Shown here one piece after another: positions 19,126 through 27,976 of a DNA stretch of 64,000 nucleotides (position 1 is the first letter of the stretch; each line of letters begins with the position of its first letter). A program made the translations under genes and the position numbers. Where the stretch lies: contig FCNS01000035.1 of NCBI GenBank assembly GCA_900045905.1, forward strand, positions 34,018 through 98,017, read 5' to 3'. The stretch is from Clostridiales bacterium CHKCI001 (GTDB taxonomy: Bacteria > Bacillota > Clostridia > Lachnospirales > Lachnospiraceae). The notes under the pieces are model-generated. The model had not been told where the DNA came from. It saw nothing but the letters and a program-made list of their open reading frames with translations, and did no database searches.

Positions 19126-20860
19126 TAGAATCACCTGCCTTATTCTGAGATATGTAAATTTCTCTATAAATATCATTTTCTGCAAGAAGCTGCTTATGTG
19201 TTCCGATTGCTTGAATCGTACCACCATCCATAACAAGAATTCTATCTGCATCCTCTACGGAAGCAGTACGCTGAGCAATAATAATTTTCGTTGTCTCAGG
19301 AATGTATTCTCTCATTGCTTTCCGAATACCTGCATCTGTTTTCGTATCTACTGCACTGGTAGAGTCATCTAAAATTAAAATTTTAGGCTTTTTAAGCAAC
19401 GCCCTCGCAATACAAAGTCGTTGCTTCTGTCCACCTGAAACATTGGAACCCCCTTGTTCAATATATGTATTGTATCCATGAGGAAACTGCGAAATGAACT
19501 CATCTGCTTGAGCTAATTTGCAGGCATGCACAATCTCTTCATCTGTAGCATCCTTATTTCCCCAGCAAAGATTTTCTCGAATTGTTCCTGAGAATAAAAC
19601 ATTCTTTTGTAATACAACTGCGACCTGATCTCTTAATGTCTTCAAGTCGTAATTCCTTACATCTACTCCTCCAACTTTTACAACTCCCTCAGTGGCATCA
19701 TAAAGTCTTGGAATCAACTGAATCAATGAAGATTTAGAGGAACCTGTACCTCCAATAATTCCAATTGTTTCTCCTGATTTAATATTCAGATTAATATTGG
19801 AAAGTGCCATTCGTTCTGCCTTCTCTGAATATTTAAAATTAACATTATCAAATACAATCGAACCATCTGCTACTTCAAAAACTGGATTCTCTGGATTTAC
19901 AATATTGCTTTTTTCTGTCAAAATTTCTACAATTCGCTTACCTGATTCACTTGCCATTGTTATCATAACAAAGACCATAGAAAGCATCATTAAACTGCTT
20001 AACATCATAAAGCTATAAGTTAATAGTGCAGAAAACTGACCGACATCCAGTTCTAATCCTCTGGATGTAATAATCGTATAAGATCCAAATGTCAACACAA
20101 ATGCCATAACCGCATAAATACAAAACTGCATCAATGGTCCATTCCAAGCTAGAATTCGTTCTGCTCTCGTAAAATCAGCACAGACATCTGCTGCTGCCCG
20201 ATCAAACTTTTTCTCTTCATAGTCTTCTCTAACATAGGATTTTACAACTCTCATTCCTTTGATATTTTCCTGGATGGAGCTATTTAAATTATCATACTTT
20301 TTAAATACTTTTCGGAACAGCGGAACCGTCTTATAAATAACAACCGACAATCCAACAGCCAGAATTGGAATTACTACTACAAAAATCCAAGCCATCTTTC
20401 CGCCCATTACAAAAGCCATTACAAAGGCAAACACTAACATTAAAGGTGCACGGATTGCCACTCTTATAATCATCATATAGGCATTTTGAACATTGGTTAC
20501 ATCTGTTGTAATACGAGTAACCAATGAGGAAGTAAGAAATTTATCAATATTTTCAAATGAATAATTTTGGATACTATGGAAGATATCCTTACGAAGATTT
20601 TTAGCAAGTCCACAAGAAGCTGTCGCACAGGTGGAACCTGCCAATGCACCGAAAAGAAGGGATAACCCTGCCATTACAATTAATATTAGCCCATACTTGA
20701 CAATCACACCCAGATCAGATCCATTTTTGATTTCATTTACAAGCATGGCAATAATAAATGGTATGATGCATTCCATTACAACTTCCAGAGAGACAAGTAA
20801 CGGTGTCGCAATTGATGTTTTTTTGTACTCTCTGATACTTTTTGTAAGTTCTTTTATCAT
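19112..20860 (-). CDS. ABC exporter half-transporter, degenerate-site subunit
   Basis: 582 residues with an exporter membrane domain and a nucleotide-binding domain. Walker A reads GGTGSSKSS (Ser where Gly is usual), the signature is VSGGQKQR, and Walker B is ILILDDSTSAVD, with Asp replacing the catalytic Glu. One degenerate ATP site is typical of heterodimeric exporters such as BmrC/BmrD and TM287/288. The ATG at 20860 follows AGGAATGATTACAAA. Such pairs in Clostridia are often preceded by a MarR-family regulator, but none is present here. Confidence 0.92.
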   Translation of the reverse strand: MIKELTKSIREYKKTSIATPLLVSLEVVMECIIPFIIAMLVNEIKNGSDLGVIVKYGLILIVMAGLSLLFGALAGSTCATASCGLAKNLRKDIFHSIQNYSFENIDKFLTSSLVTRITTDVTNVQNAYMMIIRVAIRAPLMLVFAFVMAFVMGGKMAWIFVVVIPILAVGLSVVIYKTVPLFRKVFKKYDNLNSSIQENIKGMRVVKSYVREDYEEKKFDRAAADVCADFTRAERILAWNGPLMQFCIYAVMAFVLTFGSYTIITSRGLELDVGQFSALLTYSFMMLSSLMMLSMVFVMITMASESGKRIVEILTEKSNIVNPENPVFEVADGSIVFDNVNFKYSEKAERMALSNINLNIKSGETIGIIGGTGSSKSSLIQLIPRLYDATEGVVKVGGVDVRNYDLKTLRDQVAVVLQKNVLFSGTIRENLCWGNKDATDEEIVHACKLAQADEFISQFPHGYNTYIEQGGSNVSGGQKQRLCIARALLKKPKILILDDSTSAVDTKTDAGIRKAMREYIPETTKIIIAQRTASVEDADRILVMDGGTIQAIGTHKQLLAENDIYREIYISQNKAGDSSENK

Positions 20861-20967
20861 TTTGTAATCATTCCTTTCTATTTCGTTTCTTTTATTATAG
20901 CTCTTTTTTTTCTTTTTTGCTATCTCAAAGTAACATTTAATAAAATGAAATTTTTGTAAAAATTGAC

Positions 20968-20981
20968 CAACTAGATAGTTG
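20968..20981. promoter_or_regulatory. Operator-like palindrome upstream of the ABC exporter pair
   Basis: CAACTAGATAGTTG is a perfect 6-2-6 palindrome about 110 bases upstream of the exporter start. MarR-family operators often have this size and AT-rich form. No regulator gene is next to it, so the function is inferred. Confidence 0.4.
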
Positions 20982-21001
20982 CTTTATTATTCTCTCCATT
21001 T

Positions 21002-21048
21002 GCGCCGATGCATAATAATCCTATTGTTTCTCTTTTATGCATCGACGC
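21002..21048. terminator. Inverted repeat downstream of ytaF
   Basis: GCGCCGATGCATAA (21002-21015) pairs with TTATGCATCGACGC (21035-21048) with one mismatch. It begins just after the ytaF stop on the minus strand. A clear T-run is missing, so termination is likely but not certain. Confidence 0.6.
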
Positions 21049-21055
21049 GATTAAC

Positions 21056-21691
21056 TTATATTAACTTCATAAATGCTAAAATCATAAGTAGTATGCTACT
21101 TAACCAAGATAAATCCAATGTGGAATGTGATGCGATGCGATTTCCAAGCCAGCTTCCAAATATAATAGCAATCATCCCAACGATTAATGATACAACCGCA
21201 GTTAGCACATAATGATCCACCATCATACCCGCTCCAATTCCTGCTGCTGCACTATCTAAAGAAAGTGCTATTCCCAACGACACTGCCTCCGCTGGAGAAA
21301 GAACAGTAATATCCCCTGCATTTGCTGTTTCTGGATTAGCATAAACCGTCAAAATAAATTGCAATCCAGAAATTGAAAATGCCCATTTTCTCTGTTTTCC
21401 TTTCTGATATCGAATCCAAGATTTTAAGGAAGTATCTAAAAATTTTATAATTCCAAGTGAAAACAAGATAAAAAAACAAATTCCTTTTGTTAGGGAACTT
21501 GGAAAAACTGCACCAACTATATTTCCCATTGCCAGAAAAAGAATGAGGATACCTGTTGAAAGCATCGTAATAATCCATGCTGAAACAAAAGGTATCCTCA
21601 CTTTATTGGAGCCATATACAAAACTGGCTACAAATGCATCTATGGATAATGCAATCACTAACACCATAATTTCAATCCATGATGAGAACAT
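21056..21691 (-). CDS. ytaF: YtaF/MntP-like membrane protein
   Basis: 211 residues, about six hydrophobic helices. It has the two-repeat pattern of the MntP/YtaF family: LVIALSIDAFVASFVYG near the N-terminus and VSLGIALSLDSAAAGIG in the second half, each with an Asp in a hydrophobic helix. MntP is a manganese exporter; YtaF is a sporulation-associated member of the family in Bacillus, and its transport activity is not established. The GGGGGG ribosome site precedes ATG 21691. Confidence 0.85.
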   Translation of the reverse strand: MFSSWIEIMVLVIALSIDAFVASFVYGSNKVRIPFVSAWIITMLSTGILILFLAMGNIVGAVFPSSLTKGICFFILFSLGIIKFLDTSLKSWIRYQKGKQRKWAFSISGLQFILTVYANPETANAGDITVLSPAEAVSLGIALSLDSAAAGIGAGMMVDHYVLTAVVSLIVGMIAIIFGSWLGNRIASHSTLDLSWLSSILLMILAFMKLI

Positions 21692-21827
21692 GACGACCCC
21701 CCATTTCTTCTGAGCGATAGTATTCCGTCCTCTTATTTATTTCCTAAGAAAGACGGGCAACATAATTCTCTTAATTTATCATATTCGTCATAAAAGAAAG
21801 GGGTGAACATTATACAATTATCAAAAA

Positions 21828-21992
21828 TCAATTTCTCTTACTCCAGAAAAATACTCTTACTACAATATTAATAATACATAGTAACACAATAACTAAACAT
21901 AAGATTCTATCATATTTAAAATAGGATATTAAATTTAGAATTATAAGAAAAAACCATAAACCAATCTCAATTTTCTTATAATATTTTTTCAC
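21828..21992 (-). CDS. Small two-helix membrane protein, GTG start
   Basis: A 54-residue ORF that starts at GTG 21992 seven bases after GGAGG and overlaps the end of the alpha/beta hydrolase gene by 17 bases. It begins KKYYKKIEIGLWFFLI, has two hydrophobic helices separated by YFKYDR, and ends in WSKRN. Good ribosome site, charged ends and operon overlap make it likely to be real. No family is recognised; a partner of the upstream hydrolase is possible. Confidence 0.65.
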   Translation of the reverse strand: MKKYYKKIEIGLWFFLIILNLISYFKYDRILCLVIVLLCIINIVVRVFFWSKRN

Positions 21993-23007
21993 CTAAAAAC
22001 CTCCATATCGTATTCCAATACAACTCTGAGTTTACTTGCGATGACTCTGCATGGCCAGCCCCTTGAATTACTAGCTTTTGCTTCGGCAAAGGAGCAGAAT
22101 GATACAATTTTTGAAGCATTCCAAATGGAACAAAATGATCGCAGTCTCCGTGAATCAATAAGAATGGAATTTTGGATTTTTGGATTTGCTTCACACAATC
22201 CGCTTCTTGCAGCCAAAATCCTGCTCGTATTCTACATACAAATGAAGCTACATAAAGCATTGGAAATGCTGGAAGATGAAAGATTTCCTTTTGTACTGAC
22301 TCAAATTCTTCCCATACCGAACTATATCCACAATCTTCAATACAGGCTTTTACATTACTAGGCAAAGACTCTCCTGCGGCCATCATAACCGTTGCAGCCC
22401 CCATAGAAATCCCCATTAATATAATCTCTGCTTCTGGAAAACGAGCAATAATGCAGGAAATCCACTCCATCAAATCAAAATGATCTGTCCATCCCATTCC
22501 TCTGGCCAATCCATCACTCTGGCCATGGGCACGTAAATCTGGCATGATAATATGATATCCCCGTTCATAAAATTGTCTTGCCATTCCTGCCATATCCAAT
22601 CCTTTTCCATTGTATCCATGTACAAGAATTACATATCGATTGCTCTGTGTTTTACTTTCCATATAATAGCTATGTAGCCACATTTCTCTTTTATTTTGAA
22701 TCCATATATGCCCACTATTTTCTATGATCCACTGCCGATCGGACTCTTGTTCTTCCATCTGTTTTTTTTCTGCTGACTGCTTTTCCAGCTCTGCTTTTTC
22801 CTTTTTTTCAGAACGGTTTCCTACTGACCCCCATTGGATTTTGGCATCCTTCCACATAGCAAACTCAAAAAGGAAATTTCCTAAAAACAACAGAATAAAA
22901 AATAATATTATAATTACAACAATTGTTATAGTTGGAAACCATTGTGCGAATGCAAAAATTAAAAGGATTGTGATTACCATTGCTGGAATGTCTTTCTTTT
23001 TTATCAT
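21976..23007 (-). CDS. Membrane-anchored alpha/beta hydrolase
   Basis: 343 residues. An N-terminal hydrophobic segment (about 4-45, two helices) is followed by a Glu/Lys-rich linker and an alpha/beta hydrolase domain: oxyanion-region HGYNGKG, nucleophile elbow GISMGAA, Asp in HGDCDHFVP and His in GAGHAES. It resembles serine aminopeptidase/esterase-like proteins such as YqkD. The substrate is unknown. The ATG at 23007 follows GGTGGAAGAGG; an in-frame TTG at 23031 lies inside the upstream terminator and is unlikely. A small membrane ORF overlaps its end. Confidence 0.85.
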   Translation of the reverse strand: MIKKKDIPAMVITILLIFAFAQWFPTITIVVIIILFFILLFLGNFLFEFAMWKDAKIQWGSVGNRSEKKEKAELEKQSAEKKQMEEQESDRQWIIENSGHIWIQNKREMWLHSYYMESKTQSNRYVILVHGYNGKGLDMAGMARQFYERGYHIIMPDLRAHGQSDGLARGMGWTDHFDLMEWISCIIARFPEAEIILMGISMGAATVMMAAGESLPSNVKACIEDCGYSSVWEEFESVQKEIFHLPAFPMLYVASFVCRIRAGFWLQEADCVKQIQKSKIPFLLIHGDCDHFVPFGMLQKLYHSAPLPKQKLVIQGAGHAESSQVNSELYWNTIWRFLGEKIL

Positions 23008-23030
23008 ACCTCTTCCACCTTTCCCCAGCA

Positions 23031-23112
23031 AAAAAACCTCCGCTGGAGCTTTTTTTGCATATCACGATAATATTATAAAATGCTGACATAGTACATACTA
23101 TGTCAACATTTT
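23031..23112. terminator. Double hairpin after the four-TM protein gene
   Basis: Two elements lie between the gene ending at 23126 and the hydrolase. The first met by transcription is a long hairpin (23077-23112): TGCTGACATAGTA, 2-base centre, then its near-exact complement. The second (23031-23056) is CTCC-GCT-GGAG flanked by A6 and T7, a bidirectional terminator. The bases beside it (GCATATCAC) recur beside the terminator at 45840. Confidence 0.8.
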
Positions 23113-23125
23113 ATACGTAATACCT

Positions 23126-24841
23126 TTATTCTAAGGTTATTGGTGAATCGATTGATTCGGACGGTGCCGCATCGGTTTGATCTTGAGGAGCCATCGTCTG
23201 TGTTTCTTCTTGTGGACTACTAACAACTCCTCCAATACCAGTAACAGTGCAAACTGGTGTTCCTTCTCTATAATTTAATGTAATCGAATCTCCAACTGCA
23301 TATTTAACAATCTCTACAAAATCTGTAATCGACACATCAAAGATCTGTTCCATTCCTTCTAATACTAAATAGAAATGTGAATTTCCATCTATGACCGTCT
23401 GTGCCATTCTGCTAATTACTCCAGAAGCAGTCATGACTGGTAAAGCACTATTGGATTCACTCGAAATTCCACTCTCTTTCAAGAGCTTGATATAGTTCTC
23501 TTGACATTCTCCTACTGTATCGCCAATTGCTACATTTTGATATTTCTGAACATTTACCATAGCATATTTTTTTACAAGTCCTGCATCATCTTTTAATGCC
23601 ATAAAATAAGTTGGTTCATTTGCAATATTCAATAATAACGGGAACGCTGCCGAATATTTTAAATTCTGTACTTGTCCCTCTGCGGAACGCATTGCGGAGA
23701 ATTCCTCTGCTCCAGAAATGGAATAATATTTTGTTTCCATTGTACGCTGATTCATTAGAATAAATCCAACATTTGATTGATCGGAATTGACAGAAGTAAC
23801 TCCTGTATATACCCAAACATCGTCATCTTTTGCAATATAATTATAACCATCGGTTGTTTTCAAACATCCTTTTTGTCCTAATATACTATTAATAAATCCA
23901 TTGATTAACTGTCCATGATAATTATAAAGTTCTAAAAGCAAATCTGCTGGATATGCTCGGTCTACCCATTGTGGACAATCTTCAATGGCATAATCCACTG
24001 TTTCTCCAGTCTGAGCGTTACAAAGCACAACTCTTCCGATTGTCTGACCTCCAAATAATCCAATATTGAATTTTTTAACTGGGCAGATCCAATATGGCGT
24101 TCCATTATCATCAATCTCAAAGCTTAACTGGTCAAACATATAAGTCGGATAACGGAATCTTAAATGCCGATAAATATTACGATTAAAATATTCTGCTTGG
24201 GAATATTTAATTGGTTGTTCCAGTTTGACAAGCTGCGTATCCTGCGTCGCCATATCAATCATCATATACGCTGGAATTCCCTGTGCCTGATTCGTCAACC
24301 ATTTAATTGGACTAGCATATACCAGAGGTGTAACACGTACTGGCACTCCATTATAATTAATTTGGGAATAAAGTGTGCTTACTTCAAACTGAGAAACCAT
24401 ATCTACCATACTTCCCATTTTACGCTCTCCAAGAATGGCTGCACTATCTCTATCCAATAACGGAATTTGATCAAAACTGATTTCTTTAATATCCTGCGTA
24501 AAGTCCCCGTCTTCTGGCACCAGTAAGTTTTTATATTTATTTGCATTAATAATAGGAGAAGATAGAATCATGCCTACAATAAATACAATCAATAACAATC
24601 CTACAATGGCAGCTCCAATTTTTACGATCTTACTATCTTTCAAATCAAAGACGTCACGTGGTTTTTCCCTTGCAACTAATAAAATAATTAATAATACTGC
24701 AAATCCAATAATAAAGACCCAAAATCCCTGATTATGAATATTAATAGCTGGAAGTGCAATATAATAATAAATTCCAGCAATAACAATAGCCAATAAAATA
24801 AGTATTATTTTCCATTTAAATGAATTCTTACTTTTTTTCAA
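23126..24841 (-). CDS. Conserved membrane protein of unknown function
   Basis: 571 residues. Three N-terminal hydrophobic helices (about 10-28, 35-55, 75-97) are followed by a large, probably extracytoplasmic domain of about 430 residues. It contains repeated short patterns (TPYWICPVKKF, DDVWVYTGVTSV, PTYFMALKDD) that look like PepSY-type or beta-propeller-like folds. The C-terminus is a Gln/Thr/Pro-rich tail. The start is TTG 24841 with TTGGAGG at good spacing. It lies 21 bases downstream of the hydrogenase gene, so the two may be co-transcribed. Function unknown. Confidence 0.75.
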   Translation of the reverse strand: MKKSKNSFKWKIILILLAIVIAGIYYYIALPAINIHNQGFWVFIIGFAVLLIILLVAREKPRDVFDLKDSKIVKIGAAIVGLLLIVFIVGMILSSPIINANKYKNLLVPEDGDFTQDIKEISFDQIPLLDRDSAAILGERKMGSMVDMVSQFEVSTLYSQINYNGVPVRVTPLVYASPIKWLTNQAQGIPAYMMIDMATQDTQLVKLEQPIKYSQAEYFNRNIYRHLRFRYPTYMFDQLSFEIDDNGTPYWICPVKKFNIGLFGGQTIGRVVLCNAQTGETVDYAIEDCPQWVDRAYPADLLLELYNYHGQLINGFINSILGQKGCLKTTDGYNYIAKDDDVWVYTGVTSVNSDQSNVGFILMNQRTMETKYYSISGAEEFSAMRSAEGQVQNLKYSAAFPLLLNIANEPTYFMALKDDAGLVKKYAMVNVQKYQNVAIGDTVGECQENYIKLLKESGISSESNSALPVMTASGVISRMAQTVIDGNSHFYLVLEGMEQIFDVSITDFVEIVKYAVGDSITLNYREGTPVCTVTGIGGVVSSPQEETQTMAPQDQTDAAPSESIDSPITLE

Positions 24842-24862
24842 TTATTTTCCTCCAAATAACCA

Positions 24863-26368
24863 TTAATCTAATTCAATTTCTTCTAACTCTTTTGGAGGAA
24901 TCTGCTTTGTAGATGCATTTAAGAACTTCTTTAATTCTGTGGACGCAGTTCTAAGCTCTGTAATTGTTCCAGCACCTGCCATACATCCTCCTGGACATCC
25001 CATGCCCTCTATCATACATCCTTTCATTTTTCCAGCTTTCGCCAGTGTCAATATCTTCTTACAATCTGCCAATCCCTCTGCATGTTCAATATGTACTGGA
25101 ACATCTGGATAGTATTCTTTTAAACATTTTTCGATTGCACTCGCAACACCACCTGCAACTGCATAGCCACGTCCTGCTGCGGTTGCTTCATGCATAGAAG
25201 AGTCTCCATCCATTGCTGCTGGATCAATTCCTTTGGCATCAAACATTGCTCTCAACTCTTCAAATGTAATAACAAAATCTACATCACTTCGTACCGTTCT
25301 TCTAGATGCTTCCAGCTTTTTCGCAGCACACGGTCCAATAAATACAACATGCACATTTGGATTATCCTTCTTAATGCTTCTTGCGGTAGCTACCATTGGA
25401 GTCAACTCTTGTGATACACTATCAATCAAAGTTGGGAAATACTTCTTTGCTAACATAGACCAAGATGGACAGCAAGACGTCAATAAGAATGGTAGTTCTC
25501 CTGTTGCTACCTTATTGGCATAGTGATGCGCTTCTGCAATTGCACCAATATCGGCACCAAGTGCTACCTCATGTACATTTTTGAAACCTAATTGCAATAA
25601 GGCTGCCTTTAATTTTCTCGCATCTACATTTTTTCCAAATTGACTTACATATGCAGGAGCCAATTCTGCTACAACTTCTTTTCCTTCCCGAATTGCTTTC
25701 GCTAATTGGAAGATCTGAGACTTATCTGAAATTGCACCGAACGGACAGCTAACCATACACATACCACAAGACACACATTTATCTGGATCAATCTTAGCAC
25801 GTCCTAATTCGTCGCTTCCAATTGCGTTTACACCACATGCTTTTGCACATGGACGTTCCATCTTGGAAATCGCATCATAAGGACAGACTGATTTACATTT
25901 TCCACATTTAATACACTTGCTCTGGTCAATAAAAGACTTTCCATTTACCATAGAAATAGCCCCTCTTGGACATACTTCTTTACATGGATGTGCCACACAA
26001 CCACGGCACATATCGCTCACCATATATTTATTTGGTTCACATGCATCACATGCGGATGGAATTACTTGCATTAACGGTGGCTCATAGTATTTTTCATCAA
26101 TATTGCTGGCAGCCAAACCCGATGTAATATGAACTGCTTTATTTTCTGGTCTTAAAGAAAGTCCCATAGCAAGACGAACACGTTCCGATGCAACCGCACG
26201 TTCTCTATAAATACTCTCCCTATAGACTGCCTTTTCCTGCACGATTTTATATGGAATCGATTCAATTGTATCGTTTAAATTCTCATTGGTTGTCTCAAAA
26301 CCAGCTTTGGCAATCTCTGTAAATACTTGTCTGCGAATCTTTCTTACATCAGTTTCAATTCCTCTCAT
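24863..26368 (-). CDS. Monomeric [FeFe]-hydrogenase (group B-like) with ferredoxin domains
   Basis: 501 residues. An N-terminal helical part is followed by Cys-rich ferredoxin modules (CRGCVAHPCKEVCP, CIKCGKCKSVCP, CVSCGMCMVSCP) and an H-cluster domain. H-cluster motifs are L1 TSCCPSW, L2 GPCAAKKLEA and L3 EGMGCPGGCMAGAG. The enzyme would produce or oxidise H2 in the cytoplasm or sense the redox state. The TSCCP form and the three-module layout suit group B rather than the main bifurcating enzymes. Needs HydEFG maturases, not in the window. The ATG follows AGGAGGTAAAA. A Rex-like site overlaps the promoter. Confidence 0.93.
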   Translation of the reverse strand: MRGIETDVRKIRRQVFTEIAKAGFETTNENLNDTIESIPYKIVQEKAVYRESIYRERAVASERVRLAMGLSLRPENKAVHITSGLAASNIDEKYYEPPLMQVIPSACDACEPNKYMVSDMCRGCVAHPCKEVCPRGAISMVNGKSFIDQSKCIKCGKCKSVCPYDAISKMERPCAKACGVNAIGSDELGRAKIDPDKCVSCGMCMVSCPFGAISDKSQIFQLAKAIREGKEVVAELAPAYVSQFGKNVDARKLKAALLQLGFKNVHEVALGADIGAIAEAHHYANKVATGELPFLLTSCCPSWSMLAKKYFPTLIDSVSQELTPMVATARSIKKDNPNVHVVFIGPCAAKKLEASRRTVRSDVDFVITFEELRAMFDAKGIDPAAMDGDSSMHEATAAGRGYAVAGGVASAIEKCLKEYYPDVPVHIEHAEGLADCKKILTLAKAGKMKGCMIEGMGCPGGCMAGAGTITELRTASTELKKFLNASTKQIPPKELEEIELD

Positions 26369-26384
26369 TTTTACCTCCTAAAAC

Positions 26385-26398
26385 CGTATTAATACGGC
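26385..26398. promoter_or_regulatory. Perfect palindrome just before the hydrogenase ribosome site
   Basis: CCGTATTAATACGG is a perfect 14-bp palindrome that ends six bases before AGGAGG of the hydrogenase gene. It could be an operator or, in mRNA, a hairpin next to the ribosome site. It differs from the Rex consensus. Confidence 0.4.
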
Positions 26399-26490
26399 AT
26401 AATTTCAGGGATCTGAATTTTCCATTCCCTCCAGCTATTTTTGTTTCATAACAAATAACTTGATATCCCCTTGGAACTAATAGCTTATCA

Positions 26491-26525
26491 TCGTTAATTG
26501 TATAACAATTCTTCTTTTTTTTCAA
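26491..26525 (-). promoter_or_regulatory. Hydrogenase promoter with overlapping Rex-like operator
   Basis: On the minus strand, -35 TTGAAA (26520-26525) and -10 TACAAT (26497-26502) are separated by 17 bases. The sequence TTGTTATACAATTAACGA (26491-26508) matches the clostridial Rex consensus TTGTTAAnnnnTTAACAA except at two positions and covers the -10 box. Rex represses redox and hydrogen genes at low NADH/NAD+, which fits a hydrogenase. Confidence 0.6.
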
Positions 26526-26663
26526 TATATTTCTTTATAAATCTAGTGATTTACGCAATACTATATTATTATAGAGAAAAATTTACCAAGAAAGGAACTC
26601 ATCTTCATAAAATTAAATAATCACCATATATGAAAACAAATAAATGAAATTTTATATAATATT

Positions 26664-26870
26664 ATGCGCTATTTGGAGATTATATTTTCTTTCATCATTT
26701 TAATTGCAATCGGCAGTCAATTAATTCCTCTCATTCATGAAGTTTTCCATTTATCACTTGTTGAAATGAATATTTCTGATTTTACAACATTTTTAGCCAA
26801 TGCTGCTTTATTCGCAATCCGAAAATATTTACTATTAAAAACTCCAGATCAAGAGCATGATAAACTTTAG
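26664..26870 (+). CDS. Possible small membrane protein (weak)
   Basis: A 68-residue ORF with one hydrophobic N-terminal helix (residues 6-26) and a charged end (LLLKTPDQEHDKL). No ribosome site precedes the ATG. It stands alone between the hydrogenase promoter and the DegV gene. It may be a real small membrane protein or a chance ORF in AT-rich DNA; I lean slightly towards chance. Confidence 0.3.
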   Translation: MRYLEIIFSFIILIAIGSQLIPLIHEVFHLSLVEMNISDFTTFLANAALFAIRKYLLLKTPDQEHDKL

Positions 26871-26989
26871 TACTTTTACATATAAACCAATATTTTCTAT
26901 CTATCTTCCTCAGGTTGAATTCAAAAATAAAAAATGTTATACTAAATAAAAATCATAAGTATCCGAAGTTCAAAGAAAGTGAGGAATGT

Positions 26990-27877
26990 ATGAGGGAATA
27001 TGTGATTAGCTGCTGTTCCACAGCAGATCTTACAGAAGAACATTTTAAAAAACGTAATTTATCTTATATTTGTTTTCACTATGAATTAGATGGAAAACAA
27101 TATCCAGACGATCTTGGAAAATCGATTCCATTTGACCAATTTTACAAAGCAATGCAACAAGGTGCACAAACAAAGACATCTCAGATCAATGCAGAAGAGT
27201 TTATCGAATACTTTGAAAAGATACTAAAGGATGGAAAAGACATCCTTCATTTATGCCTATCCTCTGGAATCTCTGGAGTTATGAATTCTGCTCTATTGGC
27301 CAAACAGGAATTAGAAGAGAAATATCCAGACCAGAAGATTCTTATTGTTGATTCTTTAGCAGCTTCTTCTGGTTATGGTTTACTAATGGATAAACTCGCT
27401 GACCTAAGAGATGAAGGAATGACGATTGAAGAGCTATACGAATGGGCAAATGCACATAAACAAAACCTTCACCATTGGTTTTTTTCCACTGATTTAACTT
27501 TCTTTATCAGAGGAGGTAGAATTTCTAAAACAGCTGGTGCAATCGGCGGATTATTGAATATTTGTCCCCTTTTAAATGTAGATTATGAAGGCAAACTTGT
27601 ACCAAGATTTAAAATCCGAACAAAGAAAAAAGTAATTCGTGCAATCGTAGATAAAATGGAAGAATTTGCAGAAGATGGATTAGATTATTCTGGAAAATGT
27701 TATATTTCTCAATCTGCCTGCTATGAAGATGCACGTCAAGTTGCTGATTTAGTCGAACAACGTTTCCCAAAGTTAAATGGTAAAGTAGAAATCAATAATA
27801 TTGGAACTACAATTGGAAGTCATACAGGTCCTGGAACGGTAGCGTTGTTCTTTTGGGGCAAAAAACGAGTTGATTAG
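26990..27877 (+). CDS. DegV family fatty-acid-binding protein
   Basis: 295 residues, typical for DegV proteins, which bind a fatty acid and in several Firmicutes (as FakB) hand it to the kinase FakA. It has the family start REYVISCCSTADL, the glycine-containing SSGISGVMNSALLA segment near residue 90, and FIRGGRISKTAGAIGGLLNI, which contributes to the acyl pocket. The ATG at 26990 with GTGAGG upstream gives the family N-terminus; the in-frame ATG at 26915 would add 25 unsupported residues. Single gene with its own terminator. Confidence 0.92.
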   Translation: MREYVISCCSTADLTEEHFKKRNLSYICFHYELDGKQYPDDLGKSIPFDQFYKAMQQGAQTKTSQINAEEFIEYFEKILKDGKDILHLCLSSGISGVMNSALLAKQELEEKYPDQKILIVDSLAASSGYGLLMDKLADLRDEGMTIEELYEWANAHKQNLHHWFFSTDLTFFIRGGRISKTAGAIGGLLNICPLLNVDYEGKLVPRFKIRTKKKVIRAIVDKMEEFAEDGLDYSGKCYISQSACYEDARQVADLVEQRFPKLNGKVEINNIGTTIGSHTGPGTVALFFWGKKRVD

Positions 27878-27890
27878 TATATAAATACTT

Positions 27891-27929
27891 ATTGGCTCTA
27901 TCACCTTATCTTATGGTGATAGAGCCAAT
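27891..27929. terminator. Bidirectional terminator
   Basis: Stem ATTGGCTCTATCACC (27891-27905) with its exact complement (27915-27929) and a T-rich 3' side. It separates degV from the convergent phosphonate operon. Confidence 0.93.
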
Positions 27930-27976
27930 TTTATATCCGTCCACTAATTTTATTCTAACTCTACTTCGTTTTATTA

